Part shown: in pieces, positions 11,614-24,213 of the stretch
How the letters are laid out: each line of letters begins with the position of its first letter
Numbering within the stretch: position 1 is the stretch's first letter
Assembly (NCBI GenBank): GCA_963930655.1
Contig: OZ005610.1
Span: forward strand, 11,041,001 to 11,105,000
Length of the DNA stretch: 64,000 nt
Source of the DNA: Myrica gale
Taxonomy: Eukaryota > Streptophyta > Magnoliopsida > Fagales > Myricaceae
Direction of reading: 5' to 3'
Position numbers and translations under genes: made by a program
Notes under the pieces: model-generated
What the model saw: the letters and a program-made list of their open reading frames with translations, nothing else
Databases searched by the model: none
Told to the model about the DNA's origin: nothing

Positions 11614-12807
11614 TGAAAAAAGACAATTTAAGACCTAAAACCAATAGTAACCGAACCTAGAGGGGGTGAATATGTTCTACAATTTTCTTCTAACTTTTTT
11701 GCACTTTAATAAATTTTTGCATAAACTTCACAAGAGCAGATCAACAATTTCAATATGAAAATAACTACAACAAGATTTATCAATGCGGAATATAAATCAT
11801 GCATATCATAATTTATATCTCAAATTCTTTATAGCCAAGAACACTTATCAATTTTCAGCTGCTGTTCAAAGATTATTAACAATTAATCAAGAACACAATA
11901 AAATTAACAATCACTACACAAAGACACCAATATTTGGTTTTGAAGAGAAAATCTCTTGGAAAAAAATTCCAATAGACAAAAACTCTATCGGCCTATAGGC
12001 CGGGAAAAGATACCATTAGCTTTTTAAACTCGAAATACAAGGTAATCCATAGACTCAAGAATTCTCAAATTCCTAATCTAACACACTTGATTTCTTACCC
12101 GGAATACCACATTCAGATCTGCAACCAGCAAAGAATGAGAACCTCTCATCCATTCAAAGAGTTTAGACACTTTGCCTCATTGTTCATAGCACGATGTCCT
12201 CCATGTTAACTCACACTAAAAACATCTTAAGAAAATAGCACTTCACGACCTCCAAGATTTCTAGCAACTCTGAAGTTCTTGAATTTCTTTTTGGGAAAAG
12301 TATGGTGATCAAATCTGGAACTAAGAACCTAAAGAGAGGGTATAGATCTCAACGTTTCATCCTTCGTTTGCACAAAATAACAGAGGCTCTTTGAGAGGGT
12401 TTTTCGATGAAAACACAACTTTTGTAATTTAATTAATAATGAGAAAATATTGGGGTTATATACTGAGGGTAATGCACGGAATATGAGGAAGTTTTTAGAC
12501 CATCTTGACGTCCAAAAATTAGTTAGAGTCGTTCTAACTAAAATCAGTTATATTAGTTGTATAAGTCGTGATTCTGTCAAACTTGCATCTGATTTGAATT
12601 TTCTCAGGAAAAAAGTAACGTCTACTTCTCGCATTAACAAATCCTGTACTTACTTCAATTAAACTTAAAACCCAAAAACATATGTCCAGAATGTGTATTT
12701 GAACTATTGTCTTCAGTTATTCATAGGAGCTTTAATACACCTTCATATATCATGAATTAAACTTTATTACATACGAAGTTAAAGCCAACTAAGATTATAC
12801 ACTAACA
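11614..12807 (-). repeat. 5' LTR of the SIRE-type element
   Basis: A 1194-bp LTR. In the minus sense it starts TGTTAGTGTATAATC at 12807 and ends CTTTTTTCA at 11614, next to the primer-binding site. It preserves the uninterrupted form of the sequence that is split at 197-1463 in the 3' LTR. Confidence 0.92.
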
Positions 12808-15799
12808 CTATGGTTTATAGTTTTGACATTTTAGTCTTTTAAGTATCGATTTCAACCATCGGGTCCTTGAGAAAAGTTTTTTAGATAAATCGATCTCGTC
12901 CAATTATCATTAGCAAACAGACGAAATGGTGCCCACATAAATTTTAAATGTCATATCAGCACCAATCATAGACTATCACGTGGCATGAATTTTTTTTATT
13001 ATGGGGTAAATTCATACTTAGCCCCGCAAGTATGAAACAAAAATCAAATTGGTACCTGTAACTTTCAAAACGTCAATTTATGACCGTTAAGTTTTGAAAC
13101 TCATCAATTCATGTCCCTCGTCCAAATTAGGCGTTAATTTGGATGGGGGACATGAATTGATGAGTTTCAAAAGTTAAGGGTCTTAAATTGACGTTTTAAA
13201 AGTTACGAGTACCAATTTGATTTTTGTTCATATATGCAGAGCTAACTAGGACTTTACCCCTTTTATTTGTTTAGTTCCAAAGGTATTGATTTCAACGTGA
13301 ATGTCCCTAAGGTACACTTTTGCTATAAAATTGAACCCCGCAGTTCAATTGCCGTTAGCCAACTAAAGGAAAAGTATCCACGTGGCCTGGAAAAACAAGA
13401 ATATAAAAACTATCATATGCAACCATCAAATTCAATTTTTATTTAAAAATATTAATTTTTATCAATATATTAATTTTTATTTGTTAATATTTTTGTCTTG
13501 AAGGGGCATTTTAGTCATTTTGCATGTATTTTAACGGCTAAATCAAATGGAGGCAAGAATTAATTGTTTGTGAAACATATAGGACATAATAAAATACTTT
13601 GAAACTTGAGCGAGATTTACTGATTTTTGCCAATAGATATGTGGTGTATTATAATGTTCCCAAAAAAATATTTGGTTTACGAAAAATTTGAGCTTAATTT
13701 ATTTTATTTTCTGAAAAATAATAGAACTTTTACCGTTGACTTGAAAGACTTTTTACTTTGACCTCATTTTTAAGTGTTTGTCAAATACCTAAAAACAAAT
13801 ACAACAAATTACAAATTTTGTTTTACAAGCAAACATACGGAGTCTAAGTATTTAGATTTCTCTACAATACCGTTTTCTGTTGAAATCAATTATATTACTA
13901 TTTTTTTATTAATTTATGTTGTTGGTTAATATATTATTTTAAAAATGTTACTGCCAATGGTACCAATTTACTATTTCTGAGCACACACATTTTGAAAACG
14001 GAGCTATTATTGTATGTGAATTCCCCTAGTGCACACTCAGTGCTTATCACTAAGTCTTAATAGGACAAACTCTCTTACCTGTTTAGTTTAGTCATTTGTA
14101 TGCAATCGAAGTTATGCTAAACACTGCCACAACGATACATATGACCTTTTAATAATGTCAACAAAATTTTTGCAATACAATTTGATTAAGCCATTTTTAA
14201 TGGGCATATCAAATTGTCTACTGGGCTAAGAGCCAGAGTGAGCTGGGCCTGAGGTCCAGCGCTTGAGATGGGTTGAAAGGCTCAGACACTTCTTTCTTCC
14301 TCCCCGTAGGGAGATTTCTCCGATGTCTTTGTTAGTCGACATCTTTCTATATATTTTGTTTACTAGTTTGATTATGTTAGCCCAAAGTTATTTTGCAAAC
14401 AATTCGTATTTGATTTTGATGATAACAAAAATTCTAAGCCTCGGCCTCATATTTGGGTCAGGGGCTTGCTAGGCCTCGGCCTCATATCTTCCTCCTCCCT
14501 TTTCCTTTATTTTCTTTTATGACGGTTTTTCTTCATCATGCACCCTTTGCCCCTCATATATTAAGTGGAGCCCACTTTTGCCTTCTTTCTCCCCATCGGT
14601 TCTCGGGAGGGCGGTTCATGTTTGCTCATTTAATAGCCATATATTATTTTCTCTAGCTTCATTTTTGTCAGAGAATCAAATGATTAACTCTCCCTTAGGC
14701 ATCACCTATTAATGCTTGACACGATCCTCATTTAAGAGGGTTGTCGGTCTTTCCCAAATGGCTAGTTTTCAGTCAACAAGTACTTGTTTGTATTTATGAT
14801 GGGCCTCAACCTTTTTCTATTCGGCCCAGGATTCGTTTCCTTTCTCATTAGGCCTCGGTAGTAGTAATCTTTTCTTAGGGACGAAAAGTCTATCCCCATC
14901 ACTATTAATTACTGATTTATTTTTAAAAAAAAACATGGTATCTATATTCTTATTATATTGAGTTGGTTGAACTCATTCTATTGATTTTGTTTTCATTTTC
15001 AAAATATTCTAAGTGTGTTGAGAATCAGGATTAGAAGACACATGGTTGAAATTAGTTGAGAATAAATTTTTTGGAGACTAGAATAATAAGATTTTTGTTT
15101 AAGTATATGTTTTGGAATCATTTGAACCTCAGTACTTATTTTTAAACAACTTCAATAGATATTGAATTATCGTTTAAATTTCATTTTTGAGAGCAATGTA
15201 CACTACGTGGCCCTCTAGGTCTGAGGTGTGACATGAGATATATTTTGGAGTATTTTCAATGTTTTGGGAAGTTTTGTACCCATTCAAATGTCCTTGATCT
15301 CATTTCAGTTTTCGAAATTAGATGAATTAATCTCCATGATTATCTACATAGTATGCTCTAAACTTTTTCTTAGGCAATTGTTAGGGCTTGGTATATTTTA
15401 CAATAATATAAATTTATCATAAACAAGGATAAACGATATGGGCTCGAGAGTTAAATTCCTCCAGAGTTTAAGAGTCTTTCCATAAGAATGAAACATTGGG
15501 CTCGGACCAACAAATGCAATGTTGAACCCGTGGGCCGGCTTAATTACGAGAAATGCACATATAAGGCTCTGGACCGGTCCATCTACGACAACATTTTCTC
15601 ATGATTCTTTAAACAGGTATTTGAGAGTCTGGCCTTTTATTTGGCATCGCAAAACTATATAATAAAGTTTTATCCAGTTTTTTGTTCGCTTTTGCCAGGG
15701 GGCCCCCAATTCGCGACCTCGTTCCTGAACCCAAAAACAAGTGCTAAATTCAGACCTACCCGTCAATAATTTCGTGTCGTAGTTTTCGATTAATCCCTA
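12808..15799. other. Intergenic DNA, no gene recognised
   Basis: Apart from the palindromic MITE at 13003-13260, this is AT-rich sequence. 12815-12990 and 13262-13390 contain runs like those of other degraded non-autonomous elements (TTTTAGTC..., TCGATTTCAAC). Around 14215-14890 the composition is richer in GC, with a repeated CCTCGGCCTCATAT motif at about 14438 and 14476, suggesting an old unclassified repeat. I see no credible exons. Confidence 0.5.
13003..13260. mobile_element. Palindromic fold-back MITE, Mutator-like
   Basis: Left arm 13003-13128 and right arm 13131-13260 are near-perfect inverted copies with almost no spacer, ending GGGGTAAA / TTTACCCC. The 9-bp flanks TTTTATTAT (12994-13002) and TTTTATTTG (13261-13269) match at 7 of 9 positions, fitting a Mutator-type target duplication. 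The RNA would fold into one long hairpin. Confidence 0.85.
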
Positions 15800-16968
15800 A
15801 TGGTTAGGCCAACATCGATTATCGAAATCCCCGGGGATCGATACCGTTCCGACCGCCAGAACGAGCGTCACACCCCGGATTCCGACACCTTCTTCGATTA
15901 CGGCCGCCGCCGCAACCCTAGTTATAACGCCTACGACCGTTACGACGATCTCCAGCGCCGCCGGCCTAGCTGCCGCTCGGACTCGCCCGATAGGAGTCCA
16001 ATTTCACACCATGGACGAAGCCCTCGGCCTAACAATGGCCGGGATGACGCTTTACCCAAGCGGTTTGGCCGTGGAGACAACAAGGGTCGGGCCTACCTCG
16101 ATCGCGATTACCGGAACGGGGGACGGTCCGACGAGGAGTCCGACAAGGAATTGAAGGGCCTGAGCTATGAAGAGTACCGGAGGCTGATGGGACAGAAGAT
16201 GAGAAAGGCGCTGAAGCGTTGTATCTAGAACGTGACGCCGAGTCCCCCGAGGAACAAGAACGAGGAATTGGAGGAAGAGAAGGCCGAGGAGATCTCGGAC
16301 TGGTATGGCGAAGGTAGAGAAGAAAAGAGTGATACGAGCTCGAAAGAAAAAGAAAAAAAAACACTGGTCGGAAAAGGAAATCCAATTCCGAGTCGGAAGA
16401 ATCAGAGAGCGAGTCTGAATCTGATGATTCAAGGTCGAGGGGGAGTGGAAGAGTTCGGTTTCTAAGCAGAGAAATAGAAGAAACAAATCAGATGAGAGCG
16501 GGGGCGAGAACGAAAGCGAATCGGATGAATCTGAGGAAGATCGAAAGCGGAGAAAGAGATCAAGCAAAAGGAGTAGAAGGAGTATTAGGAGGGAAAATAG
16601 TAGCAAGAGAAGTAGAAGTAGTTGAAGAAGTGGAAAAAGTAGTAGGTATAGCGGCGATTCAAACGTGAGTGACGATTCTGATTTGAGTGACCGAGTAAAG
16701 CCGAAGAAGCAGAATCGCTCTTCCATCGAGATTTCGGATCCTCAGATTGAAGAAAATAGTAAAGCGAAGGTAGATGACACAATGAAGGCTGAAATCGAAG
16801 AGGAACCATTGAGGTTTATGGAAATGATTGAGGCACAGAAGAAGCTCCCGCCCATGGATAACCTGCCGTTGGTTGGGCCAATGCCCTTGCCGAGAGCTGA
16901 AGGGCATATTAGTTATGGTGGTGCACTTAGGCCCGGAGAAGGTGATGCCATTGCGCAGTATATGCAGC

Positions 16969-17844
16969 TAGTGGCGGAGTCAGAATTTTTCTATTGTCGG
17001 GGCCAAACTAATTAAATAATATTATTAAAAATGACAGTCAACTATTATAGGACATAAAAATCTGCAATAATATTTTGTCATAAGTTAACCTTGATTTAGA
17101 ACTAAAAACAGGTACACAAAATTTTTTCTTATCTACTTGATTGTAGATATACTCAAAAAAAGTATACAAAAGCATACTAATTTCCTATTACAGTCCACAA
17201 AAATATATCTTATCTATATATACTAAAAAAATATACAAAAACATATTAATTTCCTATTACAAAGCAACTTGACGACTCTTTAAAGAGTCGAAATTATCTA
17301 TTAACATTTATGTGCTAACAATTGTGCAGCAATTTCCTTCTCAATATAGATAACCAAAGAATTTGAAAGAAATTCATCTTCCATCTTGTTGTTGTTTTAA
17401 TGATTTTCATGACTGGAAAATCTCACTTTTGTTGTAGTTGTTGAAACTGAAAGAGTTAACACAAGACAAATCAATCTATCAATCAAATGGAAAATTTTTG
17501 ATCTTGTTTCCACCAATTTTCGGCATGACTCAAGAATTGTAGACAAACTTTTGAAATCGGGATTGTGAGACACATCACACTTAAAAGTTTGCAATTGATA
17601 TCTCAACTGAATCTCTTCTTGCTCTGTAAAACTTCTCAACAAGTATACAAATATCATCAATAATGAAGAAGTTAGATGCATTCTTAGGATCTAAGGTTAG
17701 ATCCATTAGAAATGTGTTGGACTTTAATTTGGGAGACCAAATAGAAATATCAAAATTTTGGAGGGGCCAATTGTAAATTTTTTCAGTTAAGCCTCTAAAT
17801 ATAGGGGCCACGGCCCCCCTGGCCCCTCCCTCGCTCCGCCCCTG
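16969..17844 (-). mobile_element. hAT transposon relic inserted in the NKAP pseudogene
   Basis: Ends TAGTGGCGGAGTCAG and CTCGCTCCGCCCCTG form imperfect terminal inverted repeats of the plant GGGGCGGAGCCAG type. The 8-bp flanks TATGCAGC (16961-16968) and TGTGCAAC (17845-17852) match at 6 of 8 and fall within the pseudogene codons for QYxQQ. The interior encodes the C-terminal end of a hAT transposase on the minus strand. It is 876 bp, so it is a deletion derivative. Confidence 0.86.
17310..17690 (-). pseudogene. hAT transposase C-terminal (dimerisation domain) fragment
   Basis: The minus frame at 17397-17681 reads as the end of a zinc-finger MYM/TTF-type hAT transposase, with ...LIDRLICLVLTLSVSTTTTKVRFSS, the conserved dimerisation segment. 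After a frame break, about 17395-17305 continues with MEDEFLSNSLVIYIEKEIA, the usual family ending. The DDE catalytic part is absent, so no active enzyme is encoded. Confidence 0.83.
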
Positions 17845-17880
17845 TGTGCAACAAGGGAAGCGTATTCCACGCCGAGGTGA

Positions 17881-18033
<153 letters not shown>

Positions 18034-21000
18034 TGAAATCGGTTATTGTGTTAAGCGGGAGGGTGTGAAGCCGTGTGGAGCTGCGGTTAGGATCTCCCCG
18101 TAGGTCATCTGACGGTCCCCAGCTTGCCACCGAATAAATGAGGCCAAACCCGGTTGAAGTTGAGCAATCCAGTATGCAAATCAATCCGGTTAGACCGGGG
18201 CCGATTTCGAACTAGGTTAGGGATTCAATTTTGAATTCCCCATTTCGCAACTGCTCCCGATTTGCAATGAAGACCTGAACATCCCTCTTTTGATTTGTCT
18301 CTCGCAGGGCCTGCTGTATGTCTCTCTCTCGTAGGACCTGAACATCCCTAAATTCCTCGGCTTCAAACCCGATCTTCCTCCCCATTCTCGCGGGCAAGCC
18401 ATTTGCAGTGAAGATTGATTTGTGTTTATTTGGGCTGTTCAGGTATCTCTCGCATCCAGGCTTCAAAGATTCAAAAAGTTGCTTCTTACTTTCGTGTTTG
18501 TCCTTGACACATTTGCTCTTCTTCTCCATTTATCTACATTTGATAGGAATTTAGGAGTGATTCTTTTGGATAACAGTCTTTCATTTATGTCAACTGTTGT
18601 TACTGCCTTCTGCAACAACAATTTAATCTCTATGTATAGCAATCCTCTGTTTTGTTTGGGGCTCAGCAAAGTTTGAACACTGATAATTAGTTGTGTTTTC
18701 GTGAATAAGTTGTGCAATCCATGGACTGCAGCTTTTAGCATCTAAATTTGTTGGCAGTAAGCACTAGGGCATAATCTAATTGGTAAGCCAAATAGCCACC
18801 AGTATGCCCTTGTTTTTCCAATAATGAGAACATTTGAGATTGGGTATTTTCTCATTGCAATAGATGAATTACATTATATTCGGAGATATTCAGTTCTACT
18901 TTTAATACCTTTATCTATGGACCTGTGCTGTCAGAAAGGAACTATTGCATATTCACTTTTGAGATATGGCAGTTGAAATATGTGTTTCAACTTCATGTTA
19001 AAAATCAGTACCAAAAAAGTATGTATGGGATCTTCCCTCTATACTTCCCTTGTGGCATTCTTCTTCCCGCATTGGTGCCATACTTTTCGATGCCTTAGTG
19101 CTTGGCATCAGTAGTCTATCTTTTTGATAGCATTGGTTTTATGTATTATGAGCCCATAAAATATTTCTGAATTTCCTGCTACTTTTTATTTGATTTCGGA
19201 CGTTGCTAATCGGTTGCCATGGTCTTCAGGGATTTCTGAAAGAGAGATATCTTACATTGTCACAGCTGAGGTAGGACTTAAACTAATCTTCAATAACATT
19301 TCTTTTTTGTTGACAAGCAATTATCTCTTTCGCAGTGCAAAGGATATGATGTTAGAGTCTTCGCGCGTGGCCCAACGGAGCTGCAAAGTCCTTCCGCGAG
19401 TTTGGGTTTGAGCAAAGAAACTTAATGCATCACTCTCATGTTCAAGTTGTTGTTGGTGGTTCCATGCAGTGTCTCTGCTTTCAAAGAGGTTCTAAATGCT
19501 GCAGAATGCAGCAATGGGAAGTTTGACTTTGGGAAACTTGTTAAGGAGTTTATTTAGGTTGCAGAAGATAGATAGATATGGAAGTTGTGCCTGATGGCAA
19601 AATTAAACTCGTCCTTTAGATCTGAAAGGGATGTTATCTACTGGGTATGCAATAAGTTGTCATAAGATGGGATTTAGCCTTCTATAAGTTAAGCATTTAG
19701 CTGTGGTTGAAGTCTTGTCAGGCTTGTTAATGGGAAAACATATACGTGGGGGCTCCTTACCCCTCAAGGGTGACCTAAGTTTACGGCAGGACATGACTTA
19801 CATAATTGTAACTATTATGTTTTATTATTGTTTCGGTTTTAGCTGTTCCATTTTGCATGTTTGTGTTATCCGGAATTGCCTGTTTTAGTATAGCTTTGCG
19901 TGGTTTTACTTCGCCAACTTCAGGGGCGAACTTCTTGTCTTTGCTGCTAGAGTTAGCTCTAATTGAGATATTGGACGCAGAGCAAGGAGTATGAACTAGC
20001 AGATGGGCTGCTGAGAAAAAAAAAAATCATGGCTTGGCTCCTTTAAACATGCTTCTGTCTGAGCTATTATATGTAGACAATGCATACGATTGCCTAAGAA
20101 ACAAGAAGAAATCGTAAGGTTGCACAACGCTTGTAAAAAATTTTCTTTCTTTCTTAGCAAACATTCATTAATTAAAACGATCATCGGTTACATCAGAGAG
20201 GTTTCAAAATAAGAGTCCACACTAGAAACAAAAGAAGGGATCCTATCGCTAGTTCAATGGGGCCAAAATAACTCTCATCTCGCCAATCAGTCTGCCATCT
20301 GGTTCTGCCTCCTTGGTAACCAATGAAAACTCCAGTTCTCATGGCTCCTTATAATCTCCTTAATTCTGCTTAGCACTGATGCAATAGTTCCCTCAGAGAG
20401 TAGCCCCATCTCAGTAAAACTTCAGTTCTCATGGCTCCTTATAGGTCTCATGCACATAAAAATTTCTGACCAGACTTCAAGTCTTGAGATCATTTACTCT
20501 CATGCCAGTTTGTTTTCACCTATACAACCAAAGCCAACGACATATTCTCAGACAACCATGATTACATCGTTAAGAAACTGTTTTAGAGGAAAATCATTCA
20601 CTACAGCACCAGGTGAATGACAGATGAAGAGGCATATTCTGCCCGTTCGATACTTGAGAGTCTGAATCCCTCTTCTCGGTGGGTTCAGTTGGGTATGCTT
20701 CTCAGGAATGCCTACCTACAACCACAGCCTGCATGCAGTAAAACTTAACATCATTGCACAGTGGGGAGGAAAAGTACAAAATGGAAAATCTTTTCAACTA
20801 GCATACATTCTACAATAACTCCTTTCGAAATTGTTTTAAGTTGCAAAATTTTGCAGAAAGTTTTCAACTTTATTGCAATAATACAGGTACATTTGTGAAA
20901 GTCTATTACGAATAATTCTATATAGAAGTTGGGCACTGCAACCGTTCAACAATAGCGTAATAAATTAATCACAATGTATATATTAAACCTAGAATAAAAT

Positions 21001-21831
21001 GTATTGACTAGAAATTAAGTACCAATTCTTATGATGATCCTTTACCCAATGATGAACTGCCATATATATACGAGACAAATCCCCAGAAGGAGATTATGTC
21101 GATGACAAACTCAGGCACTCTTTTCTCCAAACTGCCCAAAGAGAATGAGATCCCCACTAGTGAAATTCTTTATTTTCTCCACAAACACTGCATAAAAATT
21201 ACAATAGTCATTCACACCTAACTCTACTGGAGGAAACAATCTTACATTGCAAAAGGAAATTCGTAAAATTTAGTATGACATAGATACCTAATTCTACTGT
21301 TTGTTAGATAACTGAGCCACAAACTGAGTCCATTTACAGTATACCAGTGACTACATACGGTACATGTACTTCACACTTCCCTTTTGGAAGTTATAATTAG
21401 TATTGGTTTGTATAAAAAATAAATATTACAAAATCTCTATCGAAATTATATCTTACGAAAGTAAGAAGCCTGAACAGCCCAAAATATCCTTCACTGCAAA
21501 TCAACAGCTAGCGTGGATGCAAGAGATACTTGAACATCCGACTGGGTTTTCCCTGCGGTTGTTTCCTCAAGGGGAGTAATGGCTTGCCCTGCGAGAGAGA
21601 GAGAGGGGGGGATGCGGTGGTCTCCGAATGGGGACGAAGCAGGGGCCAGAAGCGCTTTCATCGAATTCGAATCCCTAGCCGGTTTATTACAACCGGGTTC
21701 CTCAACATCCGACCGGGTTTGGAGGGGAGAATCTCTCATTTATTTGGTGGCAAGCAGGGGACGTAGGATTTTCTAAGGGGAGATCCTGACCTCAGCTCCA
21801 CACCCTCCAGCTTAACACAATATCCCATCTC
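18034..21831. mobile_element. 3.8-kb Mutator-like element with long inverted ends
   Basis: The 9-bp ATGTTTAAC stands on both sides (18025-18033 and 21832-21840) and occurs once in the intact NKAP frame, so this is a target-site duplication. The ends are inverted relatives: TATTGTGTTAAGCGGGAGGG at the left and the complement of TATTGTGTTAAGCTGGAGGG at the right. The similarity continues, with gaps, for roughly 400 bp per arm (18034-18500 and 21440-21831). No transposase is recognisable, so it is non-autonomous. The core 18500-21440 holds degraded coding-like DNA, perhaps captured host sequence (see 19190-19560). Confidence 0.88.
19190..19560 (+). pseudogene. Unidentified coding-like fragment inside the Mutator-like element
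   Basis: Short conserved-looking peptides appear across frames: SEREISYIVTAE near 19230, then CKGYDVRVFARGPTEL at about 19336-19384, FREFGFEQRNLMHHSHVQ just after, and FKEVLNAAECSNGKFDFGKL near 19480. The order and codon texture suggest two captured exons with frameshifts. I cannot assign a family; GYDVRVFARGP recalls a nucleotide-binding fold, but that is a guess. The transposon context suggests gene capture. Confidence 0.4.
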
Positions 21832-22411
21832 ATGTTTAACTATGAAGAGAAGGCAAAGCGTGAGCACAAGGTTATGGCCGATTTGCAGCGGCTAGTTCAG
21901 CGCAACATTGGGCAAGATGTTGGTCCTACTCATGATCCCTTTTCTAGAAAGACCTTAGATGCTGCTCCTGATGCTTGACTTTGCGTAGGCGATTGGTATT
22001 TGAATTCTTTTGCCCTCAACTAATTAGGTATCTTGTTGTGTTTTTCAGTTCTTTCATTTTCTCTAAATGTTCTCCTGTAAAGAATGCTGGGCTGATTATG
22101 TGTGTATTTGTAAACCAAATGTGTGTTGTTGAAAAAAGAGACAAAATGTTGTTGTGGGGATGACGCGTGATGGATGAAGTAGTTGCTATATTAACCCTTC
22201 CAATGTGATGTTGTTGCGGAAGCACCAAGTTTGCATTCTTGGAATTAGTTTCGGTTAGTGAATTTCAGTAGTTTCCCAATCAAATAGATGCAAAATGATC
22301 TAGATGCTTCCTTCTTGATGTAGTTTAGTTTTTGGAATGATGTTTGGTGTTCAACTTGAAAGATCCTTTTCTTTGTAAAACTTAGAAATTTATGTGTAAG
22401 GAGCAATGATT

Positions 22412-22681
22412 TTTTTGATAACGAGGGAAATTCGGGCACCCAATCAGGTGCACTGAGCTCGGACAGACCTGATCCAGTATACGAGTTGGGTTCAACGTCA
22501 TGGCAAATCTCGAACCGTGCAGCCCTCCCAAATCACACATGTCAGGTAAGTCCAACTTTGTTGTGAAAGTGGCTCCAAGGAATTGTTTGCACCTAAGGGG
22601 ATTCAAATTTGAGACATCAAGGGGAGCACACCCCTAGGCCCCAGATCTTGACCACCCAAGCCAACCCCTTGGGGTTGTGTC
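22412..22681 (-). mobile_element. tRNA-derived SINE
   Basis: Flanked by the perfect 13-bp direct repeat AGGAGCAATGATT (22399-22411 and 22682-22694). On the minus strand it starts near CCCCAAGGGGTTGGCTTGGG, with an A-box-like GGCTTGGGTGGTCAAG and a B-box-like TTTGAATCCCC, and ends in a short T-run (A-tail) at 22412. This fits a Pol III SINE. Confidence 0.83.
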
Positions 22682-22694
22682 AGGAGCAATGATT

Positions 22695-23436
22695 GACTTG
22701 AAAAAAAAAATAAAAAGTAAAAATTGAAGGGGATTTGCGACATGTACTGAGGAATTTGATCCGTCTTTAGTATATGCGATATGCAGTAATGCTTCCCCAA
22801 GACCACATCACGACTTCTGCCATAGTCCTGATTTTCCCTGCATGTATGGAAAAAATTATCCCCCTTTTCTATTACAAAATGCAGAAAAATATGGTTTGCT
22901 TGTCCTTTATTAATTCTCATTCTTACATTATGTAAGTCAAAAATGGTTTGGGTTATTATTTAGATGGTAGTACTCTGAAAGAGGATAATGGGTAAGTGGA
23001 GAAGGGATATTTCTTCACTGGGCCAAAAAAAGTAAAGGAAAATCAATGGAGAAATTACTGATTGGGCCAAAGTGATCAGTCTGTGGTTTTTCTTTGTTTT
23101 GCACAAGATATAATAGACATTCATCCCCTCACTAAATTTACGGGGATAGATAGTGAGTTATGGATAAACTTAGAATGCGTGAGGAATTTCAACCGTGGCA
23201 TGAGTTTGATCTCACCAGAGGTATTTGGAATTAAGAGCTTAGATTATTGGAAGGGTATATGTTGTAAGGAGTTCATTAGAATCCAATCAATTTATGTAGC
23301 TACATGTGTTTTCATAGGGTATTCAACCACCTTCATTGAAATTATGACACTCCTCCATTTAAAGTTACATACTATCCAGTGATAGGGCCATAATTGTTGG
23401 TGGCATCAAACAATCTCTTGTCTGTGTTCAATTCGA
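22695..23436. other. Intergenic DNA, nothing recognised
   Basis: Sequence between the SINE and the MITE. A 106-codon open frame at 23062-23382 has no recognisable domain and unconvincing codon texture. Confidence 0.5.
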
Positions 23437-23635
23437 GGCTATGTTTGTTCCTCAAAATTGTACACTTCCTAAAATTTTAACACAATAAAAAATTACAATA
23501 TAATATCTTTCTCTCCATCACATAATTACTTTTTTCTATAATAAATATTAAAAATCATCTATTTCTTCACTTTTTCACCAAACTCAATACACTAAAATTT
23601 TAACCTCTACAAAATTTTAACACTCAAACACAACC
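23437..23635 (-). mobile_element. TIR MITE, family M copy 2 (inverted)
   Basis: Starts GGCTATGTTTGTTCC and ends CTCAAACACAACC, with AAAATTTTAAC blocks near the ends. It is the reverse orientation of the copies at 7177-7374 and 43737-43940. Confidence 0.72.
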
Positions 23636-23986
23636 TCAGGAGTAAGTACCCATTGAAACTATGGCTGTTTGAAACCACCCTCAACCGCGGGTGGAACTGC
23701 CTCAGGTGTCGCCACTGCCACCACACAAAAAAGAAAGAAAAGAAAGAGGCTGGACTCTGGAACCCCGGGGGGGCACAAATCGGGAGCCCCCGAGCCCTTT
23801 GTTTACGTTTTGCTTTTCGACACAAAATGAAAAGGTGCATGTTTTGTTTTTGAAAAGCAAAGCGCAAAAGCCAAAATGAATCGTTTTCGCTTTTCAAAAC
23901 TAAAACTAAAACGAAAACAAAACGAATCTTTTCGTTTTTTCTTCCCCTCCATATTTGCAATTCTCTCTCTACGGAAGGTAAGCGAT

Positions 23987-24213
23987 GAGACCGGTTATTG
24001 TGTGAGTGAAGCTATTGTGTGAATGTGTGAATGAACGAGTGAAATTAGAAGTTGAAAAATCTAACGGCTGACAAAATGCCACGTCAATTAATGAAACTGG
24101 GTCGGTTGTGCAGGTCGGATTCATTAATTGACGTGTCATTTTGTCAGCCGTTAGATTTCTCAACTTTTAATCTCACCCGTCCACTCACACACTCACACAA
24201 TAACTTTTGCCGG
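23987..24213. mobile_element. Palindromic hAT-type MITE with 8-bp duplication
   Basis: Flanked by perfect TAAGCGAT (23979-23986 and 24214-24221). The arms are inverted copies (…AATCTAACGGCTGACAAAAT… and …ATTTTGTCAGCCGTTAGATT…) around a short centre near 24100, with outer ends CCGGTTATTGTGTGAG / CACACAATAACTTTTGCCGG. Size and duplication fit hAT. Confidence 0.88.

Larger units (their letters stand above)
1..12807 (-). mobile_element. Degenerate SIRE/Maximus-type Ty1-copia retrotransposon, truncated by the left window edge
   Basis: Two copies of one LTR frame this element: 11614-12807 (5' LTR) and 1-1993 (3' LTR, cut by the window edge and split by a nested solo LTR). Next to the 5' LTR, 11600-11611 is the reverse complement of a Met-tRNA primer-binding site (TGGTATCAGAGC). 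Next to the 3' LTR, 1994-2007 reads as a purine-rich tract on the minus strand. The interior keeps pieces of gag (about 9430 to 6384) and the tail of RNase H (6304-6023). Protease, integrase and reverse transcriptase are gone: gag remnant and RNase H tail are only about 80 bp apart. Two gag zinc knuckles, a coiled coil and a long non-coding 3' region match what I know of the SIRE/Maximus lineage. It is non-autonomous and old. The right flank 12808-12812 (CTATG) should be one target-site copy; the other lies outside the window. Confidence 0.88.

Noticed and set aside
16052..16726. 224-codon minus-strand frame with Leu/Phe runs
   Set aside because: Antisense shadow of the Glu/Lys/Arg-rich NKAP pseudogene.
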